Positions 12,411-25,714 of a stretch of DNA of 64,000 nucleotides are shown one piece after another. The notes beneath the pieces are model-generated. The model did not search any database, had not been told where the DNA came from, and saw only the letters and a program-made list of their open reading frames with translations. Source of the stretch: Cristatella mucedo. Lineage: Eukaryota > Bryozoa > Phylactolaemata > Cristatellidae. The stretch is from positions 8,180,001 through 8,244,000 of the forward strand of contig WPIO01000012.1 of NCBI GenBank assembly GCA_009760855.2, given 5' to 3'. A program made the translations under genes and the position numbers. How positions within the stretch are numbered: position 1 is the stretch's first letter; each line of letters begins with the position of its first letter.

Positions 12411-13912
12411 CATAGCTTGCGCAAGTTCCAGTCTGGCTTTAGAGCTAATCACTCCACAGAGTCAGCATTGCTTAGGGTATACAACGACCTAGTTAGGAAT
12501 GCAGACATGGGTAGAATGTCTCTGCTTGTTTTGCTCGATCTGTCGGCAGCTTTTGATACCATCGATCAAAAAGTTATTCTAGAGTGCCTCTCATCTCTCC
12601 TGTGCATCACTGGCACTGCTCTGCAGTGGTTCAGGTCCTATCTCAGTGCGAGACTCCAGAGTATTGACGTGAATGGACAAAGATCATCTGAAGTACCTCT
12701 GAAATATGGGGTTCCTCAGGGCTCCGTGCTAGATCCGGTTCTTTTCACGGTTTATACTCTCCCTCTTGCTGATGTGATTGCCAAGCACAATCTAGGCTTT
12801 CACTTCTATGCGGATGACACTCAGTTGTACCTTTGCTTTGATCCCTCCCAGCCTTCGAGCACCTCAAATTCTCTCAACTCACTTGCTGCATGTATTGATG
12901 ACATCCACACATGGATGGCAGCAAATTTTCTAAAACTAAACGATGATAAAAGTAACTTACTTGTTATGGGCAAACCCAGTGTGATTCAGAAATAGGAAAG
13001 GCTGACTTTCAAAATTGGCTCTGCCAGCATATATCCTGTTGAATCAGCTCGAAATATATGTGTCATATTTCAAGGCGACCTCTCGTTAGACGACCATATC
13101 AGCTCCACAGTCAAATCTGCCTATTTTCAGCTTCATAACATTGCTAAAATTAGGGCTTGTTTAGATAAGGATACCACGTCCAATTTGGTCCATGCATTCG
13201 TGACATCCCGTCTCGACTTCTGCAACTCACTGCTTACTGGCCTACCAGCATGTGCGATCAGGCGATTGCAGCTGGTGCAAAACTCTGCAGCTAGGCTTGT
13301 CTGTCGTGAGCTTCGCGGTTGCCACAGCACACCACTTCTCGCCGACCTGCACTTGCTACCAGTCAAGCAACGGATTGACTTCAAGGTTTTGTCGCTCAAT
13401 TTTAGGTCACTTCATTCTTTGGCTCCAGCCTATCTCTCAGATATACTACCCCATCAGGCCAACCATCGTACCACCCACTTTTCGGAATCCAACAGTCTAC
13501 AAATACCTCGTACAAACCTCAAATCCTTTGGTGACCGTGCATTTAGTTCGTATGCTCCCAAAGCCTGGAACGCCCTCTCGCCCTGCGTTAGAACATCCCC
13601 TGACCTGACCACATTTAAAAGGAACTTAAAAAACACACCTATTTAGGACAGCATATAGTGGGTCCCTGTAATTCGTCCTTGATGTGCCTATGGGTGCTGA
13701 CACTGTGCATGCTGCCACTAACCACATTTGCATGCTGACCCTGTGCATGCCACCCCTAACCATATTATTCATTGTGTTTGTTTTTCAAGCATGATTTTAC
13801 TTACCATTCAATTGCATTTCCCTTTGCAGCAAATGTAAAGCGCCTAGAAAGAGATTAAGTTCTCTGAGGGCGCTTTATCAAGTATATATGTGTATTATTA
13901 TTGTTATTAATA
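12411..13912 (+). mobile_element. LINE F1 copy, 5'-truncated
   Basis: The RT frame begins at KFQSGFRANHSTESALLRVY and runs through [35 protein letters not shown] and MGKPSVIQK (open for 192 codons from 12417). A TAG stop at about 12993 and a TATATG-type change near 13050 interrupt it. It reopens at [20 protein letters not shown] and continues through the 3' UTR, hairpin (13838-13872) and an ATT tail to about 13912. It is closely similar to the copies at 2.3 and 23.6 kb, so it is relatively young. Confidence 0.93.
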
Positions 13913-16900
13913 TTAAGCCCCGGGTCACAGGTTTTGCTGGACCAGGCCCAACCAGACCATGCTTCTACATGAGCAGGCCCTGGGCTATCCTCCTGTGAGG
14001 ACTAGGCCCAATCATGGCTCTGGCTAGAGAGTGCCCCAGGCAAGCCATCGTCTGAAGATGAACTCCTAGTAAGCTCACTAGTGTTTATCCAGCCTGTTCC
14101 TTGTGGTGAGCCTGGCCTGGTTTTTGTTTATCACTTAGGGGTAGTCGACCACATTTGCTGTTATACCATAGCAATACGGTCAGCAAGCTTCCACAAGTAA
14201 TTAAGAGTGGGCAGAAGCTCCAAGCACCTGCAGTCAAATGGGGTGTCTGAGACTCAATGTGGCTTAAAGCATTCAGCCAACAGTAATCCATGGCCAAAAA
14301 GTGTGTTCTGTAGCAGCAGAAGCTGCAGCCATTTTCTCATAGAATCGGTGTAGTTAAAATGTGCCAAAGAGCTCACTAGGAGAACAGCTTTTCATGGAAG
14401 ACGGGTTATGGATTCTTAGCTGGCAAGGCAAGTGAAACCTGCAATTGCCAACCACTTTCACTAAATAATGATCTTGCTATAAACTTGCTGACAGAAGGGT
14501 CCTGGTAAGAAAATCTACAAGCTTCTTCCTTGCAGCTCTACCATGTCTACCATTCAGCAGGTTCCCATGGTGAGCTTGCCACCTCAGTTTTGGCTCAGTT
14601 TTCACAGAATCTTATAGGTGGACAGGCATCATCATGAGCAAAGCTGACTAAAAACCAAGCCGATCGGCATGTCTGGAATATCTGCCTGCTAGGCTCAGAC
14701 CGACTGGCCAAGTATGACACTTTACATAGATCCGAAGTGAACAGGCTCTGGAAGGGGCTAACTACACCTATGTTGAAGGGTCTTAGCAGCAAAGCAAATA
14801 GAGGTGAACAGGACAATAGCAAGTACATAAGATCGAGGACATAGGGCATAAACTGATGCTTATGACCCCAGTTGACTCAAAAACTGCATGAGATAAGAAT
14901 CATTCTACATACTCCTGACGACCGACCATTCATTGGCTTATTATTGGCCCGCAGCTCTAACAAAGTGAGGCAGGCTAGCATGAATGGGTACCAAGCATGG
15001 GAGGGCGCAGAGCGTAAGTGAGTAGAGAGCATGAGTAAGTACCGAACATGAGTAGATACCATTCAGTAGTGGGTAACTAGCATAAGTGGGCACGGGCTGC
15101 TGCTGGCTACTACAAGCTGATGCTGAGCCTGCCGCACCCCTGCCGCCTGGGCTTGGTGACCGGATTTAGAAAGGTGGGGCACTCATCCTACTAATGTGCA
15201 ACTCATGTCTACTTCCTTATCGAGCTCATCTGAATAATAGAGTGGCATCGGGGATCTTAGCACAGCAGCATGCCAGGAGCTTAAATGTCAGCCTGTCATG
15301 TCATGGCTCCATCGGATGAGCAGAGCTGGAGGCTAAGAGCCGGCAGCTGGTTGCCTAGTTTCTGGCAGTATCTTTCTGTTTTGCATACCGCTCCTAGTGC
15401 TACAAAAACCTAATATTATGGCATGCTTGTCACCAACAACGCCTCCAGCAGTGTCAAGGTCGGTCTCAAATCTCTTGCGTGGGACCAGCTTTTGCCCATG
15501 ACACTTAATTTAGTTGGTGGTAATGTTTTGGCTTGTCTATACACCTGTCCAATACTACTGCTGACTGGTCTTGGTTTTTGGAATGTCCTGTTGTGTGCCA
15601 GGCTTTCACATAGATCTATACATGGCAGGCCTCATGTGAGATTTGGTGGGACTGCCTGTGGTTAATCGTATCGCCTTAGTGCAACCAGAAGATTACTCAG
15701 GCTGCCTTGTAAGAATAAGCTGTGTGTAAAAGCCCAATACACCGATTAAGGCCTGGGCAGCCTTTGCATCAGTGTCAAGTTTAGGCAGCAGCATCTTGTA
15801 AAACAGACCACGTGAGGGCTGTCGAACTGCAGGCCAGGGGGCAGAAGGGGCATTTTCTACCCCCTCCCCACATATAGCAGGATGCACCCCTACTCCTTTG
15901 AGCTTAGCTCCCCTCCTGACCATCGCAACGACAAAATTGTGTCCCAATTCAACTCGACGAGCAACTGTTGAGTTAGTGTCGAACAAATGTTAACATTGTG
16001 CTCTCCTTTCCCCAACATAATAATCTCGAAGGTCTTGCCCCCCATATGCAAAGCCAAGTTCTACCTCTGAACGAGGCAGCCTGGTCTGGAGAAGCCCAGG
16101 CTTACAAGGGTACCGATGACCTGCCGGTTTGGCTAGTCAGTCTTGCCTGTTTAGTCTGGCTCAGCAGAGTAGTGAGCACTGGCCGTTGACACAAAGCCCA
16201 GGCAGCTGCGGCCAACAAGTAGAGATTGCCTATTGCTCATCCCTAGAAATCTTGGCAGGCCTCTTCAGGGATACACGGTGGATCTGTGCACCAACTGTAG
16301 TTTAAAATATGGGAAATTACCAGAGTTTACAAAATGTTCCAAGTGCTGGTGTGGACGTGTGGGCATGACATCCGCCATCCTACGCTGCCCTGCCCCCAAT
16401 CGGACTCTGCATGCTCTGCCTGAGCACGCTTCGAGTGAGCACATAGCTCTGAGCAGAAGATCCCACACATATATTTGTACCCTCTCAGTGACATACAGGT
16501 ATACACGCGCCATGGAGATGAAAAGAGTAATCTACCGCTGCTATAATAATGCTATAATAATGCTATAGTATACCGGATATAATATATGAATATCTTGTGG
16601 TGATGTCAGTCACACCTGTTTGCTCTAAGCACACCCTCGGCAGCGAAACCGCCATTTCACCTTCTCAAGAGGTATGCCAACCGGACACCACACTGCTACT
16701 CCTAGGTTGTAGTGAAGTGCAATCATTGATGAACAGCATTCCCTCAGTGATCTAATCAAAACTTGCCGTCTTGAGAGCTCGAGACAGTCAGACAGAGGTG
16801 CAGAGGTCAGCATTCAGCACCGATCAAAGAACCAATCAGTATTCTTTTGAGATGACCATCCGTGCTTGCCACCTGCAGATCTAGCAGCCCACGTCCACAG

Positions 16901-16924
16901 CTGCCAGTCTCAGAACATGGGCAA
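13913..16924. other. 3-kb non-coding stretch with degenerate repeats
   Basis: No supported gene. Around 14990-15095 there is a degenerate tandem array built on agcatgagtaagtacc-like units of roughly 20 bases. Around 13915-14040 the motif aggccc recurs. Near 16535-16568 there is a short 'gctataataat' repeat. The open frames in this stretch (up to about 111 codons) show no recognisable domain. Confidence 0.4.
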
Positions 16925-17050
16925 GATGCTAATACCGTACGACCTAGGTTGCAGGTTAGAGTCCTGCACCAGGCTTTCTTTCATTGCAGCTGCACATGGG
17001 TGGTAGTTGCCAAGGTTCTTCTGCTACACAAATGGGGCTGTTAAATCAGC
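16925..17050 (+). mobile_element. SINE B copy
   Basis: Part of a tRNA-like head (cgacctaggttgcaggttag) is followed by the SINE B body and the conserved end ttcttctgc...gggctgttaaatcagc. It aligns by eye along its length with the copy at 34362-34525, including the 3' end gctgttaaatcag. The B-box-like sequence is degraded (gttagagtcc). Confidence 0.6.
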
Positions 17051-17139
17051 TTAACTTTACCTTTTCCACGAGGCAGGTCTCGGCCCTCATCGTGACAAGA
17101 CCATAGACTTAGTAGTTAAACATCCGGTGACCGAGCCAG

Positions 17140-17376
17140 GAGGCATGACCTATGCAAAATCTTTATGTAGGGGTCAGACCTGAAAGATTTTCAAGTAGGC
17201 GAGGCTAGACCAGCAATTAAGAAACATTGTAGTGCAAAACCATAGCGTTTACTCGACACGAACTCGGCAGTTGCTAATTGAGTGGCCCATTAAGAAGGAA
17301 TAGGATGACTTAGTTTGCTGCTCCACTGCTGCCCAAATGCCATAAATCTGCCTAAACCCAGTGGCTCTGCCACTCT
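17140..17376 (+). mobile_element. hAT-like non-autonomous element, copy 2
   Basis: It shares the core cgaactcggcagttgctaat (17260-17279) and flanking sequence in the same order and orientation as the element at 6477-6731. The right end reads cagtggctctgccactctg, itself a small palindrome. The left end is poorly preserved. It is about as long as copy 1 and has no coding capacity. Confidence 0.45.
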
Positions 17377-17431
17377 GAACGTCGGTCTCTTGCTTCCCCA
17401 TGTCGACCCCGGGTTCCTTTATTAGAAGTTC

Positions 17432-18184
17432 TTGCCATTGCTTTTCTCGGTGCAATTACAAGCTCTGCTGAGCACCAATAGGAAGCAGGTGTGCAAAGTA
17501 AACAGCAGCAGATGCCAGGGCAGCTGCAGCAGCCGTGCCACTCGACCAGGTAGCCTGGCTAAGACTCAGCCTGTTGGATGTGCAACAATTCTTTGGATCA
17601 AGTTTCAGTGGAAAAGAAAAAGCCAGAAAGACAAGACAGACAGTTTCAGCTGCTGCTGCAGCCATGCCCCAAGGTTGAGGCTCAGCAGCGAGTTGGGCAG
17701 TACAGCTTCTTGTAAGTACCGACTTTGCGGTCTTGCCCCCAAAACCCCGATGAGGAGTAGAGGACCTGCCGGCCGACTTCAGCAGCAGCTTGGCCAAAAG
17801 ACGACAAGCCATGGACTGAAGAGACCAGGAAACCAAATTGCTTGTGGCAGCAAGCTGAACTGGTCGAAACCGGCCTGTGCCGGCCGAAGGACTACAAGCA
17901 GTCAGTCTGAGAGGAAAGGCAGTGGCTACCTGACGTAGGTCGGAGCCACGAATGGCAAAGAAAATAGAGGGAGAGCCTAACAATAACAGCGCCTTCAGAA
18001 AATAGCCCACTTGCTTGCTCGGACCACCGACCAGTGGGTGCAAAAAGTTGGCCTTCTCGGGCCTGCACGTGGTGGGTGGGGGAGAAGGCCTGGGATCCAT
18101 GCTAGGGGTGGCAATCAGGTAAGCTGAAGGTGTCCCCCACGACATACGAAGTCTCAAGCTCAAGGTGAGAGCCAATAATGGCAT
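17432..18184. other. Unassigned stretch open on both strands
   Basis: A 242-codon frame on the minus strand (17456-18184) overlaps a 168-codon frame on the plus strand (17432-17938). Both are rich in Ala/Ser/Leu or Gln/Ser/Arg because of CAGCAG/GCTGCT-like composition. Neither shows a domain, signal peptide or conserved motif that I recognise. No splice-site pattern clearly favours either frame. I treat it as a composition effect rather than a gene. Confidence 0.25.
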
Positions 18185-20142
18185 TCTAGAGGTATTTAGG
18201 AAGATGTAAATGAAATAAATGAATGATATAACAAGTTGGTGCTAAGAGCAACTACTGGGGGGGGGGGCTGGACATAAGCTGATGAAAGAGCAGATGATTT
18301 GCAGAACTGCATAGCTACATAAAGCAAAGGACGGTAGGGTCGACAATCTCAGCATTGCACAATGCCACAGTAGCCCTTACCATCAAGAGCACAAGAAAAA
18401 GTAAAAGCCAAAAATTGTTGCAAGTAAAGAAGGTCTTTCGTTCTCTGTCGCCTGCTCAAAGCTACGACTGGCTTGTCCGAAAAAACGCAATGCTCAGTGT
18501 CGGCAATGGCTGCTGCGCACGGCACGATGTACTGCACGATTTAGAGCAAATAAACTAACAAATAGCGAATCCAATCACATAGAGTCCCTGTTCGAGTTGA
18601 GCAATGGCAATGCTTTCCTTTGCTTCTCAACAAAATCGGAGCAGCAACTGATTTTAAAACGGGAGTGGTGGGAGATGTGCCCAACAATAAACCTCAAAAT
18701 ACTCGTACCGGCACTCTATAGATTAGTAAAGCAGCCACCTAAGACAGCGGCTTCTGGTGGGAAGCAGACTGTTCTTTTGCTGCCGTAAGAGGGTGCTCTG
18801 ACTTCTTCCCAGCATCCCAGGCACTGGATGCCACTACGCCACATGCAAAGGGAGTTGCTAAACCTCCCAGCTATAAATGTGCTCTACATAGTGACTACAC
18901 TAAATATATGATCTCTAATCCTTATAAAAACAATCACAGAACAGCGAATTACTAAAATACCTAACTTTTTTGGCCAAATATCGTCAAAAATAAACTCATA
19001 CGAGATTGTCCGTGACAGAACATGCTGCTTTGGGAGAAAGCCTTACGAATGTGAGGTGATCCGATGCAGGGGGCACAGTAAATACCATAAGCTCACTAGT
19101 GTTTACAACTTTCACAGGCACGAATGCCTTATACATTCATTGCCAACCGATCAACCAGTTAGCAGGCGAAGGGACTGACAAGAGCCAGTCAGTGTGAGGG
19201 TAGGGTAGGCAGCAGCTCCCCCAAACCACTTGCAACAGCCGGACATCATGCCGGACCTAGAGTAATCTATCATATCGGTGCTCAGCAAGATTCTCAGTAG
19301 GAAGCATGGTTTAGCTTAGATACCACATACGGTTGATGTTAGCAACCATCAACGATAGAAGCACCATGGAGATGCATATGAGGTTTGAAATATAAAACAC
19401 GAGGTTGACTAGCAAATTGAGAAAAACCTATTATTTCTCCTTAAGATGAAATGTGGCTTGATCAGACCGTAGTGGGCAATCAGCTTGACGTGATATATCT
19501 CACATCCACAACACTTGGCTTAGCCTCACATCCAGATCAACTGGGCCAGTATCCCACTGACAGCTCCGGGCTCCAGTATCCCGCTGACAGCTCGGCGGCT
19601 AGTTATTTATAACGGTAGAAAAACAATTTCGGTGTGGGGAGAACAAACATACCAGCTTGGCCATGGCTGTAGACAGTCTGTTGACTCGCTTGATGCAGCC
19701 TGGCTTCAGACAGTTGAGGAGCCTGGAAGTAAAAAGTATATATCGACTGATTTAACAGTCTCAATTCTAGACCTGTAAAGAACCCTTAAAGTAGCTTTGA
19801 CTGGGCTAGTGAAGTGAAAACACCTTTCCACTGAGCCAAGACAAGCCATACCAACTCGAAATAATGCACGACCAGCATGGCCAACAGATAAGACAAACGC
19901 CCAGCGTTGTTCCCCGTGCTATAGTCAAACTAGGCATGCAAGCTCTCTTTTCGGTCATGTTCCACTAACTCGTCCCACAAAAAACGCAGCAGACAGCTTG
20001 AAAATCATTTTGTCACAGCCAACCTTGTGAATACGTACTCGCATAGCAGGACGCCATCACTCAAGGAGCGTAGGGGATCGTCGGGATACTTGAATGCCTT
20101 CTTCGTGACACACTGTAATAAGAACATGAGTGGTCAGCACTA
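18185..20142. other. 2-kb non-coding stretch
   Basis: No recognisable gene. A 10-base G run lies at about 18258-18267. A roughly 27-base tandem duplication (ccagtatcccactgacagct / ccagtatcccgctgacagct) lies at about 19548-19602. Confidence 0.4.
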
Positions 20143-20418
20143 TGTAATATAATGTAATGCATCCCCATCTGTAAATCCACATTAGTCCCAAGACTATGTT
20201 GTGCTATGAATGAGAATTTTGAATAGCCCACTTAAAGCCTAAGGGCTTTCAGTAGGCATTCGGCAGCCAAAAGACTTCATCTCACAAAAAGACCAAGTGA
20301 GAAGCATAACTGAGTCAGCAGTTAAGTTAAAGTAGTGAGTAGCATGTAAGTAGCAGCTCAGGCTGGCTGGAAAGATGGGCCATGGTCGGCAGCACAAGAG
20401 TATATGTCGTTGCTTAAG
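20143..20418 (-). mobile_element. LINE F2, 3'-terminal fragment
   Basis: The minus-strand sequence matches the 3' end of F2, including the region for the last residues of the RT protein and the 3' UTR. It ends in TACATTATATTACAT-like tail units (plus strand tgtaatataatgtaatgc at about 20141-20158). It is too diverged and short to encode a domain. Confidence 0.65.
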
Positions 20419-20514
20419 CTACCATCCCTCAAGGACAAAGACATACAAACAACAGGACGGCATGCAGCAGCACAGCACATGCGACCATGTAATAAAAAAC
20501 GAACATCAGCTAAT

Positions 20515-20818
20515 TCAACTGTTGAATCTGCACAAAATCTGGGTGTCCAGTTCCAAAGCGACCTTTCATTAGACGACCACATCAGCTCCAGTCAAGCCTG
20601 CCTACTTTCAGCTGCCTAACATTGCTAAAATTCGGGCTTGTTTAGACAGGGATATGCTGTCTAAATTGGTTCATGCATTTGTGACAACCGTCTCGACTTC
20701 TGTAACTCACAGCTTGCTGGTCTACCGGCCTGTGCAGTCAGGCGCTTACAGCTGGTGCAAAACTCTACAGCTAGGCTTGTCTGTCGTGAGCAGTCGCAGT
20801 TGCCACATCGCGCCAAAC
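20515..20818 (+). mobile_element. LINE F1 internal fragment
   Basis: The plus strand matches the F1 RT segment from [20 protein letters not shown] through ACLDRD and SRLDFC to LQLVQNSTARLVCRE, with several indels. It lacks both the 5' part and the 3' tail, so it was cut by later rearrangement or deletion. It lies head to head with the F2 fragment on its left. Confidence 0.8.
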
Positions 20819-20837
20819 AATTAAACGGCTTTCATCT

Positions 20838-20942
20838 CGACATAGGAATAAAGACAGTTTCCTCCAGGATTCAAACCCACGACCTGGGTTGCTAAGTGCC
20901 ATCACCTGGCCACTCGGCTAGAACCACTGGCAAAAAAGTAGC
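20838..20942 (-). mobile_element. tRNA-derived SINE C copy
   Basis: The reverse complement reads with an A-box-like TAGCCGAGTGGCCAGG and a B-box-like GGGTTTGAATCC, separated by a tRNA-like distance and preceded by CCCAGGTCGT. The acceptor stems do not pair, so this is a SINE head or tRNA pseudogene rather than a working tRNA. It resembles the unit at 32140-32222. Confidence 0.55.
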
Positions 20943-21711
20943 ATGCTACTACCAAGCATGTACAATGAGCAGAAAGGAACAGACCGGGGGTAAAAAAAAA
21001 CTAACGAAAGCACATAAATGAAGTTATGACCTATGCATACCACTGGAAACGAGGAGCGTGAGCAGTGTCACTTGGATATGCAGTGGCCTGAGCAAAACAG
21101 GAGCATAACAGAAGCATCGCATACCAGGATCATAGCAGGAGTATAGCATAGCATCGAGTGCAAGCTAGAGCATGCTTTTGCAAGCAGGCCACACCCCCTC
21201 GTCTGCTTGATAGGCTACAAGTGTCCTGAACAAGCTGACAGACTCTCAGCCAGCGATCAAGGGCTTATGGGCATATTGTCCATAACGTGTCCTAGTAACA
21301 TGGCAATTAGTAGTTGGGATCCAATAATTTGTGGACAGACCCTACATCCTGCAGCAATAGTCAAGTACAGGGATTAGGAAAAAGTACTAATCGAGCAAAC
21401 CTAGACTATCCAAGCGAAATTCTGTGCACACGTGCATTGCATAAAGGCCTACTAGTTACCTGAAAGGCCAAGCTTTCCTATGCAAATGCTCTATCGCTAC
21501 GAATGACCTGCCCCAATGCTCACATGCGACTGGGGATGGGGTGGGGGAGGGTGAGTGAAGCTAAGCCAGAATGTGTCAGGTCAGACTGTCTGAAGAGCAT
21601 GACACACAACAGCTGCAGCAACTAATACCTACCAGAACCTGTAATCCCGATAACCCGATGCCCATGGCCGACCACCAGCTTACTATCGACGTTTGAGTTG
21701 CTCTGTCTCTG
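20943..21711. other. Spacer, nothing recognised
   Basis: No gene. A weak irregular repeat of 'gcatagcat/agcaggagca' occurs near 21095-21150. Confidence 0.35.
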
Positions 21712-21868
<157 letters not shown>

Positions 21869-23633
21869 GCTCCTCCAGGCTAATGCTTTGCAAAGCACAT
21901 ATGGTGATTTAGTCGAATACCATTAGTCAAAGCAACTTACTCTTCTTTCAAGATCATATCATGAAAGTCTGCGTGAGCCTTTCACTACGTGTACTATGTA
22001 TGTGGTCAAATACAGATATATTACAAAATGCATACCTATACCTATATGTACTGTGATGGCCCCAAAATCCACACACCCTGAGAGTTGAGATACAACCTCA
22101 AATATATCAGCATTATATGGAGTGAAAGCCAAAACAATGGACAAAAGCAGGACTGGTGTAAGAAAGCAATATTTGAAACATTTTGTGCTTGCTACCACCA
22201 CAGGTTTGTTTACAGGTATAGCTAAATCATAAACGACTATATCTTATATAGCGTTCCGAAGCAATTTCTGGCTTCTGACTTGGTTGCTTTTTCGAAGGCC
22301 ATTATTTTGGAGCAACATCTGAGCATTGGGAAGATGTACTGGATGCATCAAGCATATCCTAACATCTAACAGTGTATCTCAAAAACCGTTCTCAGCAACC
22401 GGCAAGTGTTTGAAGCAGGTTATTTTGAGCACGAACAATTATTATTTCTCACGTTTCAAAGCTATGCAAAAAATCAATGACACTGTTGAAAGGAAAAACC
22501 GCTCACCGGCATTTTTGACAAAGGACTGAAATCATTTTTTTATTATTTCTTTGCTCTTAATTGGCTCAGTTTGCCGAATGCATGTACTAAATTGAAATAC
22601 CTTCACATAATCTCAACGGAAAAATTTCAACACGTGAAGATCACTATGCTGCCAATTCTTCTTTTGCAGTTTTATATTTTTCCACATCTGTTTTCCATCA
22701 GGAAACATAGTTAGCTGGTTTATAGCTCCAACTGCACAAATGATTCCTTGCATAGTCTCGTACCAGATCTGGTCTACGTCTAAGCATGTGCAAATCAGGC
22801 GCTTCTAAACTTGAACATTCCCGACAAAGTGCTCAGCAAAGTCGTCGAGATACATTTTTGAGAATGGGCGCCGCGGCCAATCTGCTAAATCATACTTTGC
22901 CAAGTCCTGGTGTTGCTGGGCTAACTAGGCTAACTAAGGTATGCACAATTTGTAACAAATATGGCTAACTCACGAGAAGTCCATGTTCTAGTGAAATTTT
23001 TAGGCCAGAAGTCTATAAAATGCTGAAATATTTGAGATCGTATCTTGATCCCCAGGGTGCATGGATTTTTTACCAGCACTGTGTGTATTTACCTGCATAT
23101 ATATGTGTACTTATGTTTCTCTTTTGTCTCGAGCTTATTGTCCGTCCATAGGTCTTCTTGTCTGTTTTGTCAACTCGGCTCTATCTCTGATAAGGGATCT
23201 CTCTCATTAGATATCTCTCACTAGGGATCTCTCACCAGAGATCTCTCAGTGTAGTGTGTGCATTTTTCATTCGCATATGTACGTGAGCACAAGCACGAAC
23301 TGTCAAAGCTATTCCAGTTGTTCACACACTAGTGGCAAACAATCAACTCAGAATGATCACCCAGCACTGGAACTGACCATGGAAGACAAAAAAAGGCTAG
23401 CCCTGAACTTCCAAGGGCCATTACACCTGATAACAAGCCTACTTTGCATGCCAGTCGTAGGGCATTAGATTCAGCCAGTGGTCAATCGATTGCAGACACA
23501 AAGCAGCTTAAAAGTATACTCAGCACACTTATATGACTACTAGAACAGTCTGATCACACAAGCAGTAAGCAGAGCCACAGCATCTTCCAGCAGGAAGACA
23601 CTCACAGAGCCTACTGGAGTGCAGCATAAAAAT
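21869..23633. other. 1.8-kb non-coding stretch
   Basis: No supported gene. A short tandem array of gatctctcac-like units lies at about 23187-23250. Base composition is AT-rich. Confidence 0.4.
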
Positions 23634-25187
23634 AATAATAATAATATTGCACTTGATAAAGCGCCCTCAGAGAACTTAATCTCTTTCTAGGCGCTTTACA
23701 TTTGCTGCAAAGTGATACGCAATAGAATAGTAAGTAAAATCATGCTTGAAAAACAAACAATATGAATAACATGGTTAGGGGTTACATGCACTGGGTCAGC
23801 ATGCAAATGTGGTTAGTGGCAGCATGAACAGTGTCAGCACGCATAAGCACATCGAGGACGAATCACAAGGACCCACTAAATGCTGTCCTAAATAGGTATG
23901 TTTTTAAGTTTCTTTTAAATGTGGTCAGGTCAGGGGATGTTCTGATGCAGGTCGGGAGGGAGTTCCAGGCTGTGGGAGCATACGAGCTAAATGCACGGTC
24001 TCCAAAGGATTTAAGGTTTGTACGAGGTATTTCTAGACTGTTGGATTCCGAAAAGCGAGTGGTACGATGCTTTGCCTGATGGGGTAGTATCTCTGAAAGA
24101 TAGGCTGGAGCCATAGAATGAAGAGACCTAAAAGTGAGCGACAAAACCTTGAAGTCAATCCGTTGCTTGACTGGTAACCAGTGCAGGTCGGCGAGAAGTG
24201 GAGTAATGTGGCAACTGCGACGCTCACGACAGACAAGCCTAGCTGCAGAGTTTTGCACCAGCTGCAATCGCCTGATCGCACATGCTGGTAGGCCAGTAAG
24301 CAGTGAGTTGCAGAAGTCGAGACGAGATGTCACGAATGCATGGACCAACTTGGACATGGTATCCTTATCTAAACAAGCCCTAATTTTAGCAATGTTATGA
24401 AGCTGAAAATAGGCTGATTTGACTGTGGAGCTGATGTGGTCGTCTAACGAGAGGTCGCTTTGGAACATGACACCTAGATTTCGAGCTGATTCAACTGGAG
24501 ATATGCTGGCAGAGCCAATTTTGAAAGTCAGCCTTTCCAATTTCTGAATAACACTAGGTTTGCCCATAACTAGTAAGTTAGTTTTATCATCGTTTAGTTT
24601 TAGAAAATTTGCTGCCATCCATGATCGGATGTCATCAATGCATGCAGCAAGTGAGTTGAGAGAATTTGAGGTGCTCGAAGGCTGGGAGGGATCAAAGCAA
24701 AGGTACAACTGAGTGTCATCCGCATAGAAGTGAAAGCCTAGATTGTGCTTGGCAATCACATCATCGAGAGGGAGAGTATAAACGGTGAAAAGGACCGGAC
24801 CTAGCACAGAGCCCTGAGGTACTCCATATTTTAGAGGTACTTCAGATGATCTTTGTCCATTCACGTCAACACTCTGGAGTCTCCCACTGAGATAGGACCT
24901 GAACCACTGCAGAGCAGTGCCAGTGATGCCCAGGCGAGATGAGAGGCGCTCTAGAAGTACTTTGTGATCGATGGTATCAAAAGCTGCCGAAAGATCGAGC
25001 AAAACAAGAAGAGACACTCTACCCATGTCTGCATTCCTAAGTAGGTCGTTGTATACCCGAAGCAATGCTGACTCTGTGGAGTGATTAGCTCTAAAGCCAG
25101 ACTGGAACTTACTAGCAAGGTGTGAGGTTTCGATATACGAGTTCAGCTGGTCTGCCACGACCCGTTCCAGTGTCTTTGATAGAAGCA
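23634..25187 (-). mobile_element. LINE F1 copy with the best-preserved RT frame
   Basis: The minus strand is open for 458 codons (25239 to 23863). The first roughly 18 codons are host sequence, and LINE homology starts at [19 protein letters not shown]. Reverse transcriptase motifs are intact: LDLSAAFD (residues 81-88, motif A Asp), PQGSVLGP (141-148) and YADD (172-175, catalytic Asp pair). The thumb and C-terminal region follow, ending ...TAFSGSL. The 3' UTR and hairpin follow at low coordinates, with an AAT-rich tail at about 23630-23648. The endonuclease and the N-terminal part of the RT domain are absent, so it cannot be autonomous, but its lack of stops marks a recent insertion. Confidence 0.95.
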
Positions 25188-25544
25188 TACTGGTGCGTCG
25201 ACTGTTTTGTATACTATTCCTAATAATTAAAGCGAGCAAGTCTGTCTGTCACGTGGCAAGGTGGCAACCAGTACTTCCGGGAGTGACTTTAATACTCGTA
25301 AATCTATGTCCAGTATTGTATAGACTCATCGAAGTGAGTCAATAGGCAGTGAGCTCTAGTAGCATCCACTATGGCAAACTGTCAGTAGACCCCTTTCTTT
25401 ATTCGCCGATGATACTGCCAACAGATAAGCGAGCACGACAAGGTTAAAAGACTTTGATCGGCATCATGAACAAACCTTGCGATCGAGGGAAGTGGAGCAA
25501 TGTGAAAGGCGTCAGTGGACAAAAGGAGAAGATTAAAGGAAAAG

Positions 25545-25547
<3 letters not shown>
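25188..25547. other. Spacer, nothing recognised
   Basis: Unique-looking sequence between the F1 copy and a GA microsatellite. No gene seen. Confidence 0.35.

Positions 25548-25594
<47 letters not shown>
25548..25594. repeat. (GA)n microsatellite
   Basis: A pure GA dinucleotide run of about 45 bases. Confidence 0.97.
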
Positions 25595-25598
<4 letters not shown>

Positions 25599-25714
25599 AG
25601 GACACCGACAGAGCTACCAGCTAAGGCTTTTATGGCTCGATGAGACAACGTCAAGCAGGCAGAGTAGCCAAGACAAGACTCAGCAATGCCAGGCAATCCC
25701 ATGTATTAAATCAC

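Noticed and set aside
17456-18184. 242-codon minus-strand frame as a gene
   Set aside because: No domain or conserved motif, biased CAG/GCT composition, and an overlapping long frame on the other strand. I kept it only as an unassigned stretch.
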